Positions 13,101-28,500 of a stretch of DNA of 64,000 nt are shown one piece after another. Made by a program: the position numbers and the translations under genes. The notes below the pieces were generated by a model. The model searched no databases. It worked only from the letters and a program-made list of their open reading frames with translations, and was not told where the DNA came from. This DNA comes from Trichoplusia ni (Eukaryota > Arthropoda > Insecta > Lepidoptera > Noctuidae): positions 5,392,336-5,456,335 of the forward strand of contig NC_039486.1 in NCBI RefSeq assembly GCF_003590095.1. Direction: 5' to 3'. The first letter of the stretch is position 1; each line of letters starts with the position of its first letter.

Positions 13101-16100
13101 AATGTATCTTGACGAAGCAAATTTCAACCCGTCACACATAAGCTGATAGTATAAACGGCTCCTATAAAAGAGAATTACGTTGTTACAACAACTGGCAACA
13201 ATTTTTCTTCATACTAAGTTAGTTGTAACACGCAAACACGTCAGTGTAAAATAAGTAACAAACTACCCACATATCTTAAACTTTAGAAGACACGGACAGG
13301 GGAAACAATTAGATGCATGAAATTATGGTATGTTATAACGTTTCTTTTAACTTTTTGCACTCACGTACTATCAGATTACAAAAATACTGCTATATCAAAT
13401 TATCGATATGAAAATAATTATTCTAATTAAATTCATATTTTTAGCCACTAAGCCTATAAGTATTATCTCATAAAAACTAGTGCAATATCTGTTCGTTTAA
13501 TTTTATTCCTATTGCATAATGTAAAATGAGAGAGAGATAATAAAAATATTTAAATTTTCATTTTAACAGAACTTTTGCAAAACGAAATCTAAACTAACAA
13601 TGCATTACTTATACCAAAAATAGACTTAACTACAATCTCCAAAAAGTTACACATCATTTGAATATAGAGCCAACAAATTGTTGGAAATTGGTCTATTTGT
13701 TTCCGGTGGCCGCCACTCAGTCTTCCGGACTGCATTCATCATTCGGACAATATCATTAAGACATCAAGCCACGGGGGTAACACACCTTATTATGCCTTGT
13801 CGAGGAAAACGTGAGGAATGTTATGGTAAAAAGCTTTCAGAGAGCCTCAGAACTCTACCATTTGCAAATTATACGAAAGTTATTGTTTTGTGCCGAGTAT
13901 CGTATAATTCCAGTTTCATTTGAATTTGTGTCTAAGTGTTTAGAATATAGGAATGGTTTTTTTCTAAAGCAAACTTGGCACTAGTTTTGGTTAGTTATTT
14001 GTATGTATTATATTCAGATCTGCGTTATAAAAATGATCGAATCTGTGGCTCCTAAAATCGCCGCACTAAGCTTAGCATAATAAACATCGAATGCAAAATA
14101 TTTATAATCAGAGCTGCAAAATGATTTTAGCAAGTACAAATATTTTATTTTATTAATAGTAATCCTTAATTGAAATAACAAAAATCTGTTCCGCCCGCGA
14201 CAAATGACATCATGATAACAGGTACTGTCAAATTTTAATTAAAACACAGCTATTAATTACAATAAATCAATAACTAGACCCATTATTACATTAGTCATGA
14301 GGTTATGGCTTCAACGATCAATTAATGTAAATTGTTAATTAGAAAACACGCAAAACACTCGAGCCGTGCCGATCCAATCAACGAGCTCTATCTAACCACT
14401 ACAGAGCTACGTAATCTAGCTATATAAATAAAATTAAAGTGTCTGACAATGTAACTCTATACTGTACCCATTGTGACTTTAGTTGACCAATCCCTGGATC
14501 TAAGTTTAGCCGTTTGTGTTTCCCACGAAGTATGATTGTCCAACTTGAACTTTGGTACTAACGTTTCGAATTACTGCATACTATGTAGAGATTTTATTAG
14601 CTGACTGCTTTTATGGGATAGGCTTGCCAATTACACCCAGTACTGTACTATAAAAAAGTCGTAAGTTAAAAATATCAAGCTTAAATGTCAAATTCAAAAT
14701 AAAAATAAAATGGGATTAGTAATAACGCGTTTCTCGGATAATTAACTTATGATGAGCAAAGTCACTAAACATTGCTAGTCTATAATACACACAGTTATTT
14801 AAGTTAGCGAACTTCGGAATAAAACAAGTTGGCGATAAATTTTAATGGCTTATTAATGTGTTCCGCAGTCTTTGGCTACGCAGGCCAATCTTGGAACCTA
14901 ACAATTGGTTCGCCTAACGAATAGCCAGTGTGTAGTCAATTATAATCCAATTGACACGAAGAGCTAGCTGGTTACGAAAGTGTACAATAATTAGAACTGT
15001 TGGCGAATGAAAAAATACCTGAGAATTCTGATTGCCAGATAAAGCGGCGATTGTCTTGGATTGCATATTGAAAAAACATGCAACAGAGATAAGGAGTTAC
15101 ATGGTTGAGCGACTTAAAGGCATCGCGGGTCTACACTGGCTAATTGCATTTCCTACCTAGTTACTACACTGGTGCATAACGAGTGCAGTTATTCAGCTCG
15201 TTAAATTTTTGATGGTTTGAAATATTGCTTTTTAGTTTGCAATGTTAGTTCAGTATTTGATGCTTGTTTATATTCTAAGGCAGGATGTTGTTGGGTATAA
15301 TTATGTTTTGAGCGTTCTGAATGATTTAAGACTTATATTCTTGAAAGTAAACTACCTAAATATTTTGACTGATTTGAAAGTAAAGTTAGAACAACAACAA
15401 ACATTGGTTTCGTTATTCAGATATAAAAGCTTGGTATAAGTATGAACAGTGTACTTGTATGAAACGCTCACGGCAGACAACACGACTCCCGCGCATTATC
15501 ATCTCGACTTACGGAAGTTGAATTACCGTATCAAACTATTTCTTGTACAAACAGCTTAGTAGCTACGTCAGTACACCCTTGTCACACTCACACCATACAC
15601 ATATCACGTGCACAACAATATATGCTACTACTTGGATTTAATTCGATACAGTCCTAAATGGGATTCCATTGTGCAACACTTATCTTGTGAAATCATGAAT
15701 GAAGACATTTGTCTTAATGTTCTTGTTTTTCTAACTGTGTAATCAGAACAGTGAGCATTCTGACAGTTACAATTCATGTTTTCTAAAACAAAGTACTTGT
15801 TTATGTAGCTACCTACTTGTTCAGTTAAACGAAGTATTTTTTTAAACTAATTAGGCAATTACAAAAACCGTATTGGGAAACCAGAAAAATTATAGCTTAT
15901 TTCCTTTAGAAATTTACCAAACGTGTCGAAATAAAGAAACCGTAAATGAACAGTTTAACTATTAAAAGAGTATCAAAAATATCTTAAGCGACATTATAGC
16001 GTTATTAATAATATAGCCCAGTATAACATGAATTACTAACTGCAATAAAATAGAGCAGTAAACCGACAAGCGAGATTACTTCAGCACATAATTAACGACA

Positions 16101-19100
16101 TTAATATAGAACTTTTCGGCGTCTTTGTTTGTGGTTACTGAAAGCCGGGCATTCATAAATTTTTCCCTATAAGTGATAAGGATAAGGCCACCGGGAAAGC
16201 AGGATGTATCAGTAATCTTGTTTGCTAAGACTATGGTGTTTACACCTCATTGCTAGTCGTGGTGTAAGTCTAAAGGGGACAAGTGCTGGAGTTCCCTTGT
16301 TTGTACTGTAACTCTACCTAACATCCCACATTTCCTCATAAGGATAGTGTCGCGAGCTCATTATAATTTAAAATAAAATGCTGTTAAAAACTAACCTTCT
16401 TTCTCTACTTTGGATTTATCATGCTAGCCACAAAAAAGTTTTTGCAATTGTTTTTATTCATTCGAATTTCGAATTCATTTTTAATTGCACTTTGTCGTGT
16501 TCCACGTATTTTATAGGCATCGGTGGTTGACACATTATACCAGTTACATTAGTTATGACATCGAGTCAGGTACATCTTTGCAAGTTGCATTCCCGGCGAG
16601 CCTATTCGCTAGTACACATGTTTACATGCGAGGGAACGATCAATTGCTAGAATCGCATAATACAGTCGTATGTGTGCGATATACAAAACTATTCAGTGGA
16701 CAATAGAGATATCTGATTCGCAACAATGCATATGTATAGGAATTTTAATTGGAAATATGAGAAGCGAATGTTGCGTTGCACGTTGTTTTGATTTAGCGCC
16801 GTTTCTATCCTGTCTACGTTAGATTGTTACCAAGATATGTCTGTATTCTTTATGGCCATTGATTTCCATATGTAACGAGGTATAATTAAGTAAAAAACAT
16901 TGAGAATTGTATGCACACTTGTTTTCATGCGATTGCGGTAATGACCTGCTGTCGGTTAGAATTGTTTATTTGCCGCGCGAACTGGCGCCAATTCTAAAAT
17001 GTTTCCTACTGATGTTTATTTAATGTTCATAGCTTGTAATATTAGATCCTTCGATAGCCTCTATTTTGTGTAATCAAAGTATGTGTTGAAATAAACGTCA
17101 ATAACAATGTTCGTCGTGACTAAGAGAACAAAATGCTGTTTATTTCTATCTCATATTATTACCAGGAAAAGACTTTTGAAACAAAATTATATTTGAAAAT
17201 CACAGAAGAATTCCTTTCGGGAGAAAATTAAAATAAAATTAACAACCAGTCAATTACGGCCCCAGAACAAAATGAAGTATGTCTGTTATAAAAAATGGGA
17301 GCCAAGGGTTGGCGAATTTCTTTCCGGTTCTGTACATTTGTTTAATTAATCACATTCTTACGAATGGACCCCTCGCCGGTCCGAATGTCCGAATATTTGG
17401 AGTTCTTTTGCCCAACAAAGTAATTCATAAAGAGAATTCATTAAAAAATATTCTGAACGTATTTTGATTTGTTGATTCACTAGCTTTTATAAGATTCTAG
17501 CGTTCATTCAAATTACTAATATTTTTAATTTAAACCACCCTATTAGTCATCTTACAAAATTACAGGTCTAAAAGTCAAACTATAATAAAAATCAAACTGT
17601 GTTTCATTTATGTTTTGATACAAAAATAAATCGAATACTATCTGTACTAGAAACTCAAAAGGAACCAACACGTACAATTAGTTCGTGAATAAGTATAGCA
17701 TTTAGGCAGATATGGCACATAATTGTAAAATTAAAAACTTGATTATAGAAGGGGTCGTATTACAAGTCACTTCGCAACAATCTCGCTTATAATTACGTTA
17801 GTCTGGCAAAACAGGGGCGCTCTTTTGAAATACGAAATACATGGAATAGCTCAATGTACAAATATTGGAGAACTACCGATTATTTTTTGTAGAAAATATG
17901 TTGTTTATCGTAAAAGTCGCCAGTGGTACTAAGATTTGACTTTTCGCTTTGGTATCGAATACGTTATGAAATATCGTATGCTATGATTATAAATATTTAA
18001 ACTAAATTTGTAGTAAATATAAGTATATTCAAAGTCTTTTGAAGTCAGCAAAGTATTTTAATTTATGTCTCTTATTAAAAACAAATAAGACGAGAAAAGA
18101 AAAATATCTTGTCATAAAACTTTACTTTTAAGCAAAATTCGTAAAACTCTATTTCGAGTAATCGAATTGCAACTCCATAGCACAGTGTAAAAAACACTCA
18201 CGCAAACGGGAAAAAAAAGTGCAAAATCATATCGCTGTTACATCTCAAATGGTTGTTTTTTATTTCAATTTTCGAGGGTTCGCTAAACGTTTGTAGCAAA
18301 CTCTATTATTCGGTTCCCGTTGTGACGTAAGCATATTCCATACTCAACAGCCGTTTGTTATTAAATATAATAATGTATATCATAACGTATTCATATCTGT
18401 GATCTCAATGAATGTGCCAATTCTTTTATTTGTTACATGAGATTAATTCATTGTATTTTTTACTTATTGTGCAACTTTATCCACATGTTCGTATTATTAT
18501 CTGTTTTTTTTTTTCAATACACAAGGCAAAGTATTCTTATAAACAATAACATTAAATATGCTATTAACCGAATTAACTTAGAAAACACTCGCTACATTAA
18601 ACTTCCAATTCCTATAAAGTCACGCATAGTAGACATCAAGTAATGTTAGAAAATAAAAATCTAATAAATCCACTAACAAAAACGATTTATAACCTTTCTT
18701 AACATCATATTACGTCAGTTTGTATTTACCACAAAATGTTTCATTTGCATAATAGCTTTTTTTCCTGCCATTACTATTTACGTTAATATTCTGATTCGTT
18801 GGAGCGGGGGTCGCACGCACAGAAAACATAAAGACAATTTGTATGTGGCGGCCATTTATGTAAATAAATCTACGATACCGCATTATTACAATAATATGTA
18901 CGAAACGGGTGTGGCTACCATGTTTACCATTTTATTTGGGTGTGGGTTTGTGTAAACGAATAATCAAATTAGTTTCAAGCGCTACGGATTTACTGACTGT
19001 CATCTAGCTACAATTAAAACATTTTTAATAATGGGTAGTTAATTAAAATTCGCATCCCAAAATTAAAGAAAACAACAGCAGAACTTATTAACTATTTCTC

Positions 19101-21415
19101 TTGGTTTAATCAACAAAACATCAGAAAGCAATAAGCTCTATTAAGAGTCCGATAGAATTTCTCATTTCATTCGTCTTAAGTCGTCAGAAACAAAGTGCGG
19201 CCGTCGTCGGTGGTGTTATTAACGCGTCTAAATAATTACAGGGCACATCAATCAGAGGGCATATGCAGATAGAGCATTTTGTGCGAGTCAGCGCGCAGTC
19301 GGCCCACTGTGCAACCCTTTCTTTGATATCTGTATGATATTACGAATGAAATGATTAAAACACGATCTAAAATGTGTGCAGGTAGGGATGGGAAAAGGTC
19401 GATGGTTTTAATAAAAAATGTAAGATAGAATAATAATGTACAGCGTACTTCAAAACAGCTGTAAAGGTCAAGTTAAAAATAAGTTCCTATCGAGTACCTT
19501 CAATGAGTTCAGAATCTATGAACAGATAATCTCATTTTCGGCTTTTGTTAAAAATAAACACCTAAAAGTTTCATTAATGCAAAAATCATTCTAAAAATAC
19601 GCTAATCGATTAACACAGTGTGCTACTAATAAGTCTCGATTTACATTAAAATAAACTAAGTAATCAATATTGTTGGAGTGGCATGAAGGCTTCGACGTAA
19701 CGGCTCACCTCGGCACACAATGATCGGCACATTTCGTCTAGAACGCCACAAATTGACCGCAATTAAAAGAACAATGACTAGTTTCAATCCCCAAACTTAA
19801 TTTCCTCCACCGCAAACGTGTAACTAACCGAAAAACGCATTTATAAATAAATTAATACGCTCTGCTTCAGTGGATTTATTTTGTGCGGGTCGTAATTAAA
19901 TATATCAAGGCGATATCAAAATTTTAACTTAGATTTTATTAAATTTTAAGTCTTGGTAAGATCGAAAAAATCCGAGTTCAGTATTGAAATTGGACTACAA
20001 ATAGTCGGCTCTTTTACTAATCATCTGTTAAACTTATTCGAAGAGATTTACTAAGCTGTAATTTCCACGGGTATTATAAAAAAATCTGAAAATCATTCTT
20101 CAAAACATTGAATATTAAAAAATTGAATTTGATTTGAATTCTGATCAAGCTATTAAAGGAAGGAGCATAAAGCTTATCTTTGTCTGTAGGTTATAAAAGT
20201 CCAAGGAAACGACTTCATTTTACTACTTTCTTAATTAATAATGATCATTAATCTGTTCTTATTTACTAAAATTCATTAATTTGTTGATCTTAACTTCATT
20301 TCACAAAGGACTTGACAACCCTTTTTTGGAAACATTAATTTTATGATAGACCTATTATTATGTAGTGTTGTACTCAATTCATTAAGCATCATGTTTGTGA
20401 AGTTAGAGGTACAAGTACAAAAATAAAAATTAATATATTGATTACTATATAAAGTGCAACATGACTATATCTAAAGCGATTACTTCGTTACGAAACCGTT
20501 GATCCGTCCATTAAAGTAACGAAAATAATAATTAGTGTTTCGTCCGTGACTCGCCGCGTGGACACACTGGGCTGAGGCACGCGTCAATACTGACGGACAT
20601 CTTTACCCATCGTCACCACATTACACCAAAACAAACTTATATCTACAACCGAAAACAAAACCCTCACCAGTTTTCAACTCTATCCGCCACAGATTAAAGC
20701 TCAGATTAAACGCACACAACATTTCAAGGAACATCTACTCTTGGTTATCGATGTTACTCTGTCTTTGAAAGCAGTCTAATTAAGTTTTTTAGGACTATTG
20801 AAATACATTATTGATTGACAGATGGCGCTAGCGGCTATTTAAAATGGATACATCGCTTCGGATGTGATTATTAACCTATTGTGTGGTAGATACCTTTTAA
20901 AAGTATGAACGTCGCAGTTATTAGTTTTCGTGATGTGTGGGCCAGTTATTTTAAAGACTGCATCCATTAAGACAATGTCAATATAAAACGATTCAATTAA
21001 AATCCTCAAATAACATTTTATTTAAATTATGATCACGCACCATCTGTTTCTTAAAACGACAACATTATTGTTATAGGACCTCAAATCCAATATCATATCC
21101 AAAGCTTTAATTCAATTCCTAAAAAAATGATTGATCTATCTCTAATGAAGATGCATTTGAAAATATAGCAACAATTATGCGCGTGTAATGATCAAAACTA
21201 ATTCGCGAGCACGCGTTGGCTGGCAGCGGGCGCGCGGCCGCGGCGAGCCAGCAGCGCGGGAATCATAAAGAATCCATCAACATGAGCGCAACACCGATCA
21301 CGAAATCCGCCATCAATCATAAACATCAGAAAGGATTAAAATCTACGTTGCACCTTCTGAAGCTCGAGTACCCTTGTTTTTCTCTAACCCGTAAATACTG
21401 AGGGGCGTAAGTATG

Positions 21416-21480
21416 GCCGGGGGGCGGTAAATATTATCAAGGGGGACAGGGGGAGACCCCCGCCACTGGAGGGGGGCACT
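21416..21480 (+). other. G-rich tract with G-quadruplex potential
   Basis: Within 65 bases there are runs of six, five, five and six G (GCCGGGGGGCGG, AAGGGGGACAGGGGGAGAC, GGAGGGGGGCAC), followed by a separate GGCGGCGGCCGC block and a TGGCGG/CCGCCA inverted repeat near 21,510-21,530. Four G-runs close together are enough to draw a quadruplex. It lies in dac intron 1. Confidence 0.5.
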
Positions 21481-24400
21481 ATCCCTTATCGCGAACGTTA
21501 CCCTCGCTGGCGGCGGCCGCTAGACCGCCAAAATGTGGGGCAAATCGATTTCTCTGCCCCATTTTTGTGCATCTGGACCGCTATCGATTTTTAAACTCGC
21601 TGCAACAATCGATATCAGCCAGTGTCAACAATAAACATAACAAACTTTTTTCACAAAATTATTTCACAACACGTGTGCCTAGTAACATTCTGCCATCGTT
21701 TATTTTAAGCGCTAAAGTATAAACATAAAAACTATTAATTTTGCAGTCGTAAAACTGGAAACAAAGTTATTTTAAGTGTAGCGAGGATAATTATATTAAA
21801 TGTGTCCGTCGTCGAAATGAAATAGTTTTATATCGGTTGTAAATTACTTTAATCGGAGTGTGATGTGCGGCGAGCGGGTGCCGGCGATTACTATCACAAT
21901 ACTATGTGGACCAAGACACATTAAATACACTTTAAATAATATCTCCAACTAGTAACGGCCCATTTATTGAAAAAATAAAACTCATAGAATGTGGACTTGC
22001 AAAGCTTGCTTGAGTCCGTCATACAGTCAAAACGCGATAATAAATCAGTCAAGGTTATAAGATACTGCACTTTCTTAGCTGTGGGTCCTCCGCATGTCAT
22101 TTACAGTAATGAGTCAAGTTCAAACCGTTTAAACAACATTTTAAATCTTTATTGGCCTAACAAGATAACTGGCGCCGGTCAATTGAAGCATGTTTTGCGA
22201 AAGTTTCAATACTTTATTATTTGTTACAAAACAACAAGTTTCATTAACCGCCTATAAGTCAATTCCTAAGCAATTGTAAATTTTCAAAGCAAAATTAAAA
22301 TCATGCAAAATCGACGCGTAATTATAACAAGATTCTTTCCTCGCAACTTGCGTTACAATGTAGAATTTATTAACGCGTGATTTGATTAAAAATAAATAAC
22401 AGGTCGGCTGTAAAACACAGTTTACTATCTTTTAACTGGCAACCTCCAGCGCACATTTGATACTCGTCTACTAAGTTTTTATCGATAACCCTTTTAAATT
22501 GTTGCGAATGTTTTATTAAGTTTTATTATAAACCGTATATCAGGGTTTAACGAGGGCCAGCCCGACTTAAGTAGCCCTTATCTCATTTTGTTTCTTTGTT
22601 ATAAACTTTTCTATGTGTTTGTGTAATGTTGGACTTGCGAACACTATTACTTGCAATTTACATCTCTAGTTTTATGTTTCCTAATACTTTCTCACCTTAC
22701 TATAAATTTATTATGTAGAGTCTGCAATAAAGATATTTTGTTACGCTCCTATTTTAAGCTGTTGTTTTTGCACATTTTGTGCCTTCCTCCTACATTTTAT
22801 ATCTCTTTTGCTTTAATCATTATAATTCATGCAATGTTTCACAGATACACTTGTTTAATTGGGACAACCTCATTATTGCAACTTCTGTAAACCAAGCTCA
22901 ATATTGTAAGACAAACGAAAACTATCCTGCAGTTAAGCTCGGGAAACGATTGACTGTCTCGGAACCCGCAACGAAAACAGTCAGAAGTAGTTGTCAAGAG
23001 GAACTTTAACACAGAAGTTGTTTTTCTAAAACAATTTCCTATGTCATTTGTTTTGCAACGCGCTCATAAATCATCATTCTCTATTATCGCACACTTTCGT
23101 CTCCCCAACCAATAATTTGCAAAAAAAAGTCCCGATTAGGTGCTCTAGCTAGTAAATTGATATGGTATCATGAGAAAAGAAGCAAAACCCAGTACGCGGA
23201 GTAGTATCAGTTCATAATGAACTAATTGTGCGAATGTATTTCTTGTAACGTTACAACAATAATACTAGCAACGAGTTTTAATTGCTTTATTTTGTCTCGA
23301 TGAGCGGTAGCGCATAACTTTTACAATTTAAATTAATACAAACGTGCTCTGTTGCTATTGACGTTTATTACGATTGTAACTCATATTAGAAACTCTTATT
23401 GTGGATTATAACTTAACGTGTGAGTATTAACTGTCAAATAGATTACAATTACAGTTTTTAAAACTCGAACGTTTTTATTACTGATTACTTTAATTAATCC
23501 TAAGATGCTTCGATAGATCTCATGATGCTGTTTGTCGTCCAAAGTAAGGTTAAATGGTTTCACATTAAACTAATTTCTAATTGTATTTTTTTCCATGCCC
23601 TAAGTTACTATTTTATGCTTAAACCGATTGCTATCAAAAACTTTTAAACAAATAACTATAAAAATCTTAAAGATATTTTTTATTTATATATTAGAGACTA
23701 ACATTTCTAACAATGAAACGAAATTTAAGTACTAAACAATAACTAACATGAATTCATCTCGTTTGTTTGATGTTATAATTTCGCTGGCAATTAGTGAGCG
23801 CGTCTCATTCACACAATGGCGGTTGAGCGGGTCCCGCAAAAACGTCATTCCGCTGCATTTCCGCCTCCCATTGTCTCAGCACTAATCTGCATTGGATTAA
23901 TAACCACTAGGTACGGACTGAAGAAAACTTGTATTTAAATATACTGTCTCCCGTTATTCACATCATGCCATGTCTTTGATATATTACTTAGATTTCATGT
24001 TCCTGCACTAAGCGACGGAGATTGTCATTGTATAATAGGTAGTATTATTTCTATCTTTGTTTAAATCATCTCTGACTTTTGTATTGTATTTGTATGAAAG
24101 CAGCTGAACGTTAAACTTAACTGTATGTAAGATTTATGTTATTTCATTATTTTATTTGCATGTTATATTACGCGGACTTATTTAAATAATCCTAAAAAAG
24201 CGCTTGGTTATCTCAAAACAGATTAATCGGAACCTGTAATTGACTAATGAATGTGAACACCGTACTTTCATACTAGTATCTAGAGCAGTGTTTAATCCAT
24301 CATTTTCTCGCGGCGTTTATACGTCTGTAACAGTTCATCTCATGATAAACGGCAATGACTCCTTCTTCTAACTATAATTAAACATGATTAGAGCTCAACA

Positions 24401-24639
24401 CATGGTGAGCCGCAATTATAAGACGTTACAACGGCTACCGGCGCACTGCTACACGCCATGCGAGAGTTTCTATCAACCATTCAATATCTACCTAACACGG
24501 AAGCGAATTCTAATTATACACGCTCTTTATTACCTTGACGCTTTTTGCAAATCGATCTTGTTTTGTCAGTTGACCGTAACTACTGTGTATTATTTAGGCA
24601 CAGAGCAACGGAAAACTACAAAACAGAGCCCTTAAAACA

Positions 24640-25130
24640 TTTTCCGTCCGTCACGATGAGACTACGTCGGGAAAACAGTGTAACGAAAAAAGGAGCGGCA
24701 CGTCCCGATGTCACCCGGCCGTTTCCCTGAATGGCTCCAGTCGGAGACTTGCGGGAAGAAAACGTACATTCCGAATCCATTCAAATCTACAGTCATGAAT
24801 GAACCAAATGCGAAAGAGACGGCGATATGGAACCGAGAAGTGGGAGCGAGACGCGATTTCAATAGTACGCGAAACGGAAATAGAGAGGCCGAGATAATTC
24901 TGTCTAGCCGGGAGGGATTCCCTCGTGTCATTTGTGTGCGTTCGCTTTTTCGAATTGTACAGGAGGATTGGAGTGTCGGCGTGCGTTCCGAGCGTGCACT
25001 CCGCCGACACTCGGAGGGTCCTTTATCGGTGTTCGTTTCAATTCGGAGGCACTCGCATTCATTCTTTGCTTTCCGTCTGTGGGCCGAACTTCCCCAGCTA
25101 CTTGTTGATCATTCGTAATAAATTGCCTCC
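24640..25130. other. GC-richer intronic island, open in several frames, with an 11-bp-stem hairpin
   Basis: About 490 bp of balanced base composition stands inside AT-rich intron and gives overlapping open frames on both strands, the longest at 24,708-25,118 plus. None resembles a protein family I know, and no convincing splice sites or start context select one frame, so I do not call a gene. The block includes perfect 11-bp inverted arms GAGTGTCGGCG (24,971-24,981) and CGCCGACACTC (25,002-25,012). An unidentified exon, a lncRNA exon or a large cis-regulatory module are all possible. Confidence 0.4.
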
Positions 25131-25432
25131 ATGATATTCCCATTGTGGAACAGTTTGTCGCTTTACTGCCTCGAAGGAAATTGCGTTTCCTCAAGCCACT
25201 CGAGTTTATTTGTACTTCAATTGTGGATATAATGTTATTTGGGTGATTGTTGTTCATTATTCATTATGCCTTGTTGGAGTTGTTGGCTTGTAATGGTTGA
25301 GGAATATGAAGGAAGTGTGAAATTGTTGAGTAATGAGTTAATTTGTTGTGTAGAAGTAAATTAATAATCGATATGCGGAAATCTAGAAAGTAAGTTCCAT
25401 TCGCGTGGGTGGCTATCTGTTTGGATAGGCGA

Positions 25433-25530
25433 TAACGCGAGCAGTGAGGCGTGAGCGGAACGGTGGCAGCGTCCGCGCCGCGCCGGCCGGTCCGCGCCGC
25501 CCGCGCATCGCCACCACTCCCGCGAGACGC
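25433..25530. other. Very GC-rich intronic islet
   Basis: Roughly 100 bp made mostly of G and C (for example GCGCCGCGCCGGCCGGTCCG) sits in AT-rich intron about 4 kb downstream of dac exon 1. It could be a CpG-rich internal promoter or enhancer. No coding similarity is visible on either strand. Confidence 0.35.
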
Positions 25531-28500
25531 GACAAAGGGCTACTCTTACTAAACAATATGTAACACTGCTATTTTTTGTTTCTAATCCTGTGCCTATTTC
25601 TATTTTTCATCAAATGCGTAGTTATGAATTTGTGATTCGAAAATCGGCTCCACATTCAATTCCAATCATTTAACTCTACCTTAAACTTCCACAAAAATAA
25701 TTACTTGAACAACTTTAACTCTTTATACACATGTGTAAAACACTGTACATAAATATCACAGCAAATACATAGTAACAAATATAATTAATGGAAACATTTA
25801 ATTGTTAACCCGTACACGAGATCTGGGTATAATTAATTAATTTGGCAACATGCACGTCTCAGACCCCGCATTGCAGTGTCTTGGTTTAATATTTCAATGA
25901 GAATCAGTGCTTGGACCAACGCCAGTCGGAGTTCGGACACAACATTCATGATAATAATGTGCTCTACATACCCATATGGGCTAGGGATGCTTTAAGACTA
26001 ACGCCCTAATCATTGCCACCTGTTTAAAACAAAAAATACGAAGGATTATGTAACATGCTAAATATCTGCAATTATACGATCATTACTCTATATCACGTAA
26101 CATAACGTACAGCAATACCCTACTTTTGATAAGCTATAAATATATCAATTGTTGTTTATGCTTATTAATTACATAACGAGTGAACTAATGTAATACAACA
26201 CGTAGCTCTCCAGAAAGTAGCTGAATACTCATAAAATATATGCCTGCTTTTATGACTAAACGTCAAAAATATTAACAAGATTAGTTGGAATCAGTTGAGT
26301 AATTTTATTTGAAACGCCGCCTTTACATTCTCACTCTGCCTTTTTACAACATAAGTAACAAAATAATATAAAATAAACACTATCAGTACCTATAGTCTAC
26401 GCCAAATAATTTTGTACACAGTAGGGTAGTTTCGAAAACTCATCCAAACTTAGAGACTCTACCTCTTAATAAATTTAGTGTGCGTATCTATAAACAATAC
26501 TAGGACCTTTATCTTTTTCATAACCAGTACACAGAAGGATAAGTTCGGTAACTATCAACAAAACGCTTCGGAAGTTCTCCAGCGTACCGGCTCTACAAAG
26601 GTGATGACTTAGTTATTTCAGTCGTTTGTTTATTTACAAAATATCACTCTGTTTGAAGGCGGACCATCAAAATGAGTCGTAAAGTTGAAAATTCCATAAA
26701 AAGTCGTGTTGATGACCTCCGTAATTGTACCCCGCTTTTGTAGCAGAGACAATAGACGGAACACTGCGCTTTGAATGTATTGATTAGAAAAAAAAATGTC
26801 TATGGTAGTAGCGACTTGCTTTTGAACAACTTCCTAATTAATGAAAGAATGATTTAGAAATAAGTATTTAAAAGACCTTGGATACCATACTTTCAAAAAA
26901 ACATTACAATATTTTAAAATAATGTAGAAATAAAATAAAACTAATGTCTTTAGTTAAAAAAAAATAACGCGCCTATCTATTGATCTGATTTACGATTATT
27001 CCTACTTATTATTACGTTGTGAAAAGGTATAAACCCCATTATGCAGTACATTAAGTCACATAAAAGAGTTATAGAAGTAAAGTCAGCGAACACCCGTGCA
27101 GTTCCTTGGCTTGTAACTGGATACCCACTCGTTTATCTGCTGTCGAGCAATTATTGAAGCGTGAAAAGGAACGTCCTCCTATTATTTACACTGCGTTTTG
27201 TAATGCGGGCGTTCCGTTTTTATTTAGAAAATATCACATTACCAAATTAAAGTAGTGACATCCATTAGCTATAAAAATTATAACTGACTAAAATAAAATT
27301 GAAGATTTAGAAAATAATATGTTAACGGTTAAATTGTAGACGAAAATAAGGGCTATAAGATGAAACAAATATATTTGATTGAGATTACTTTGTACAAATT
27401 AACTCCTAAATCAAATATGGTTACATTCCTATGGATACCATCCATAAAAAATAAAGATCTCAATTAAATTGAAATAGATCATTAAGATCTAAAATAAATA
27501 AACCGAATAAAAATTAATACGAAAGCGACAAGCTACGAGTAAGAGCTATAACAAAAAAATAAACAAATCAATACTATTTCTATACCGACTGTACCAATGT
27601 AGCAAAATCTCGATTTGGTTGTACCGAAAAAAAATCGAATAAAAAACCGAATTGTTATTTATGTAAGAAACAAGATTTCTTTGTCGACAGTATTAGTCGA
27701 ATCGTAATGGTGGAAACGTGTCAATACGAATTAGTGTGATTCAACGACCGCCGGCGAGCGGACGGTTTTTATTTCATTTTGAGTCTGATTGGAACTTCTT
27801 ATGACGTTTCTTGTTTTATTTTATTTTGTTTTAAATATCTCATTTTAATTGAACACTTTCACTAAGTATTATAATTGCTTTCTAATCAAATGTAGAGTCT
27901 GGTTTATTTCTGGTTGAATGCGTTTGTTGCACTATAATCGTTTGATTGTTTTTCTTACTATAAATTGAAAATAATAAGCAATCATGAATACTAGAAAAAT
28001 ATCTTTGTAACGTTAAATTGTAAGGTAGAGTTCTTTATGGATAATTATTGTCAATGACTCTACCTATCTATTCATTTATATGAATTTACAATTCTCAAAT
28101 TTTCACGTCTTTCCTAAATTTCAAGCATACAATTAGGCTTTAATGTTATAAGAATCTCCGAAACAAATAGCTTCTTCATATTACTCATACAAATTAGGTA
28201 ATTCATGATTTCATACAGTCAAACAAAACCGTGAGTCAGAGGGCTAAAGGCGACGAGCGGCACAAGCGTTTCCGCTTACCAATATATAAACAAACATTAA
28301 ATATTACACAGAGCTTCAATAACAGCGAAAAAATTAAACTTTACGCCTCCCAGATGCACTGTTCTACCGACATTACATTTTTAAAAACACATTCAGGGAA
28401 AACACCGATATAGGCCTACTGGGCCGCGGCGCGAACACAACAAAACAAGATTTTTTAATCTAACTTTACCGTTTGTAAAAATTACTATTTAAATATTTAA

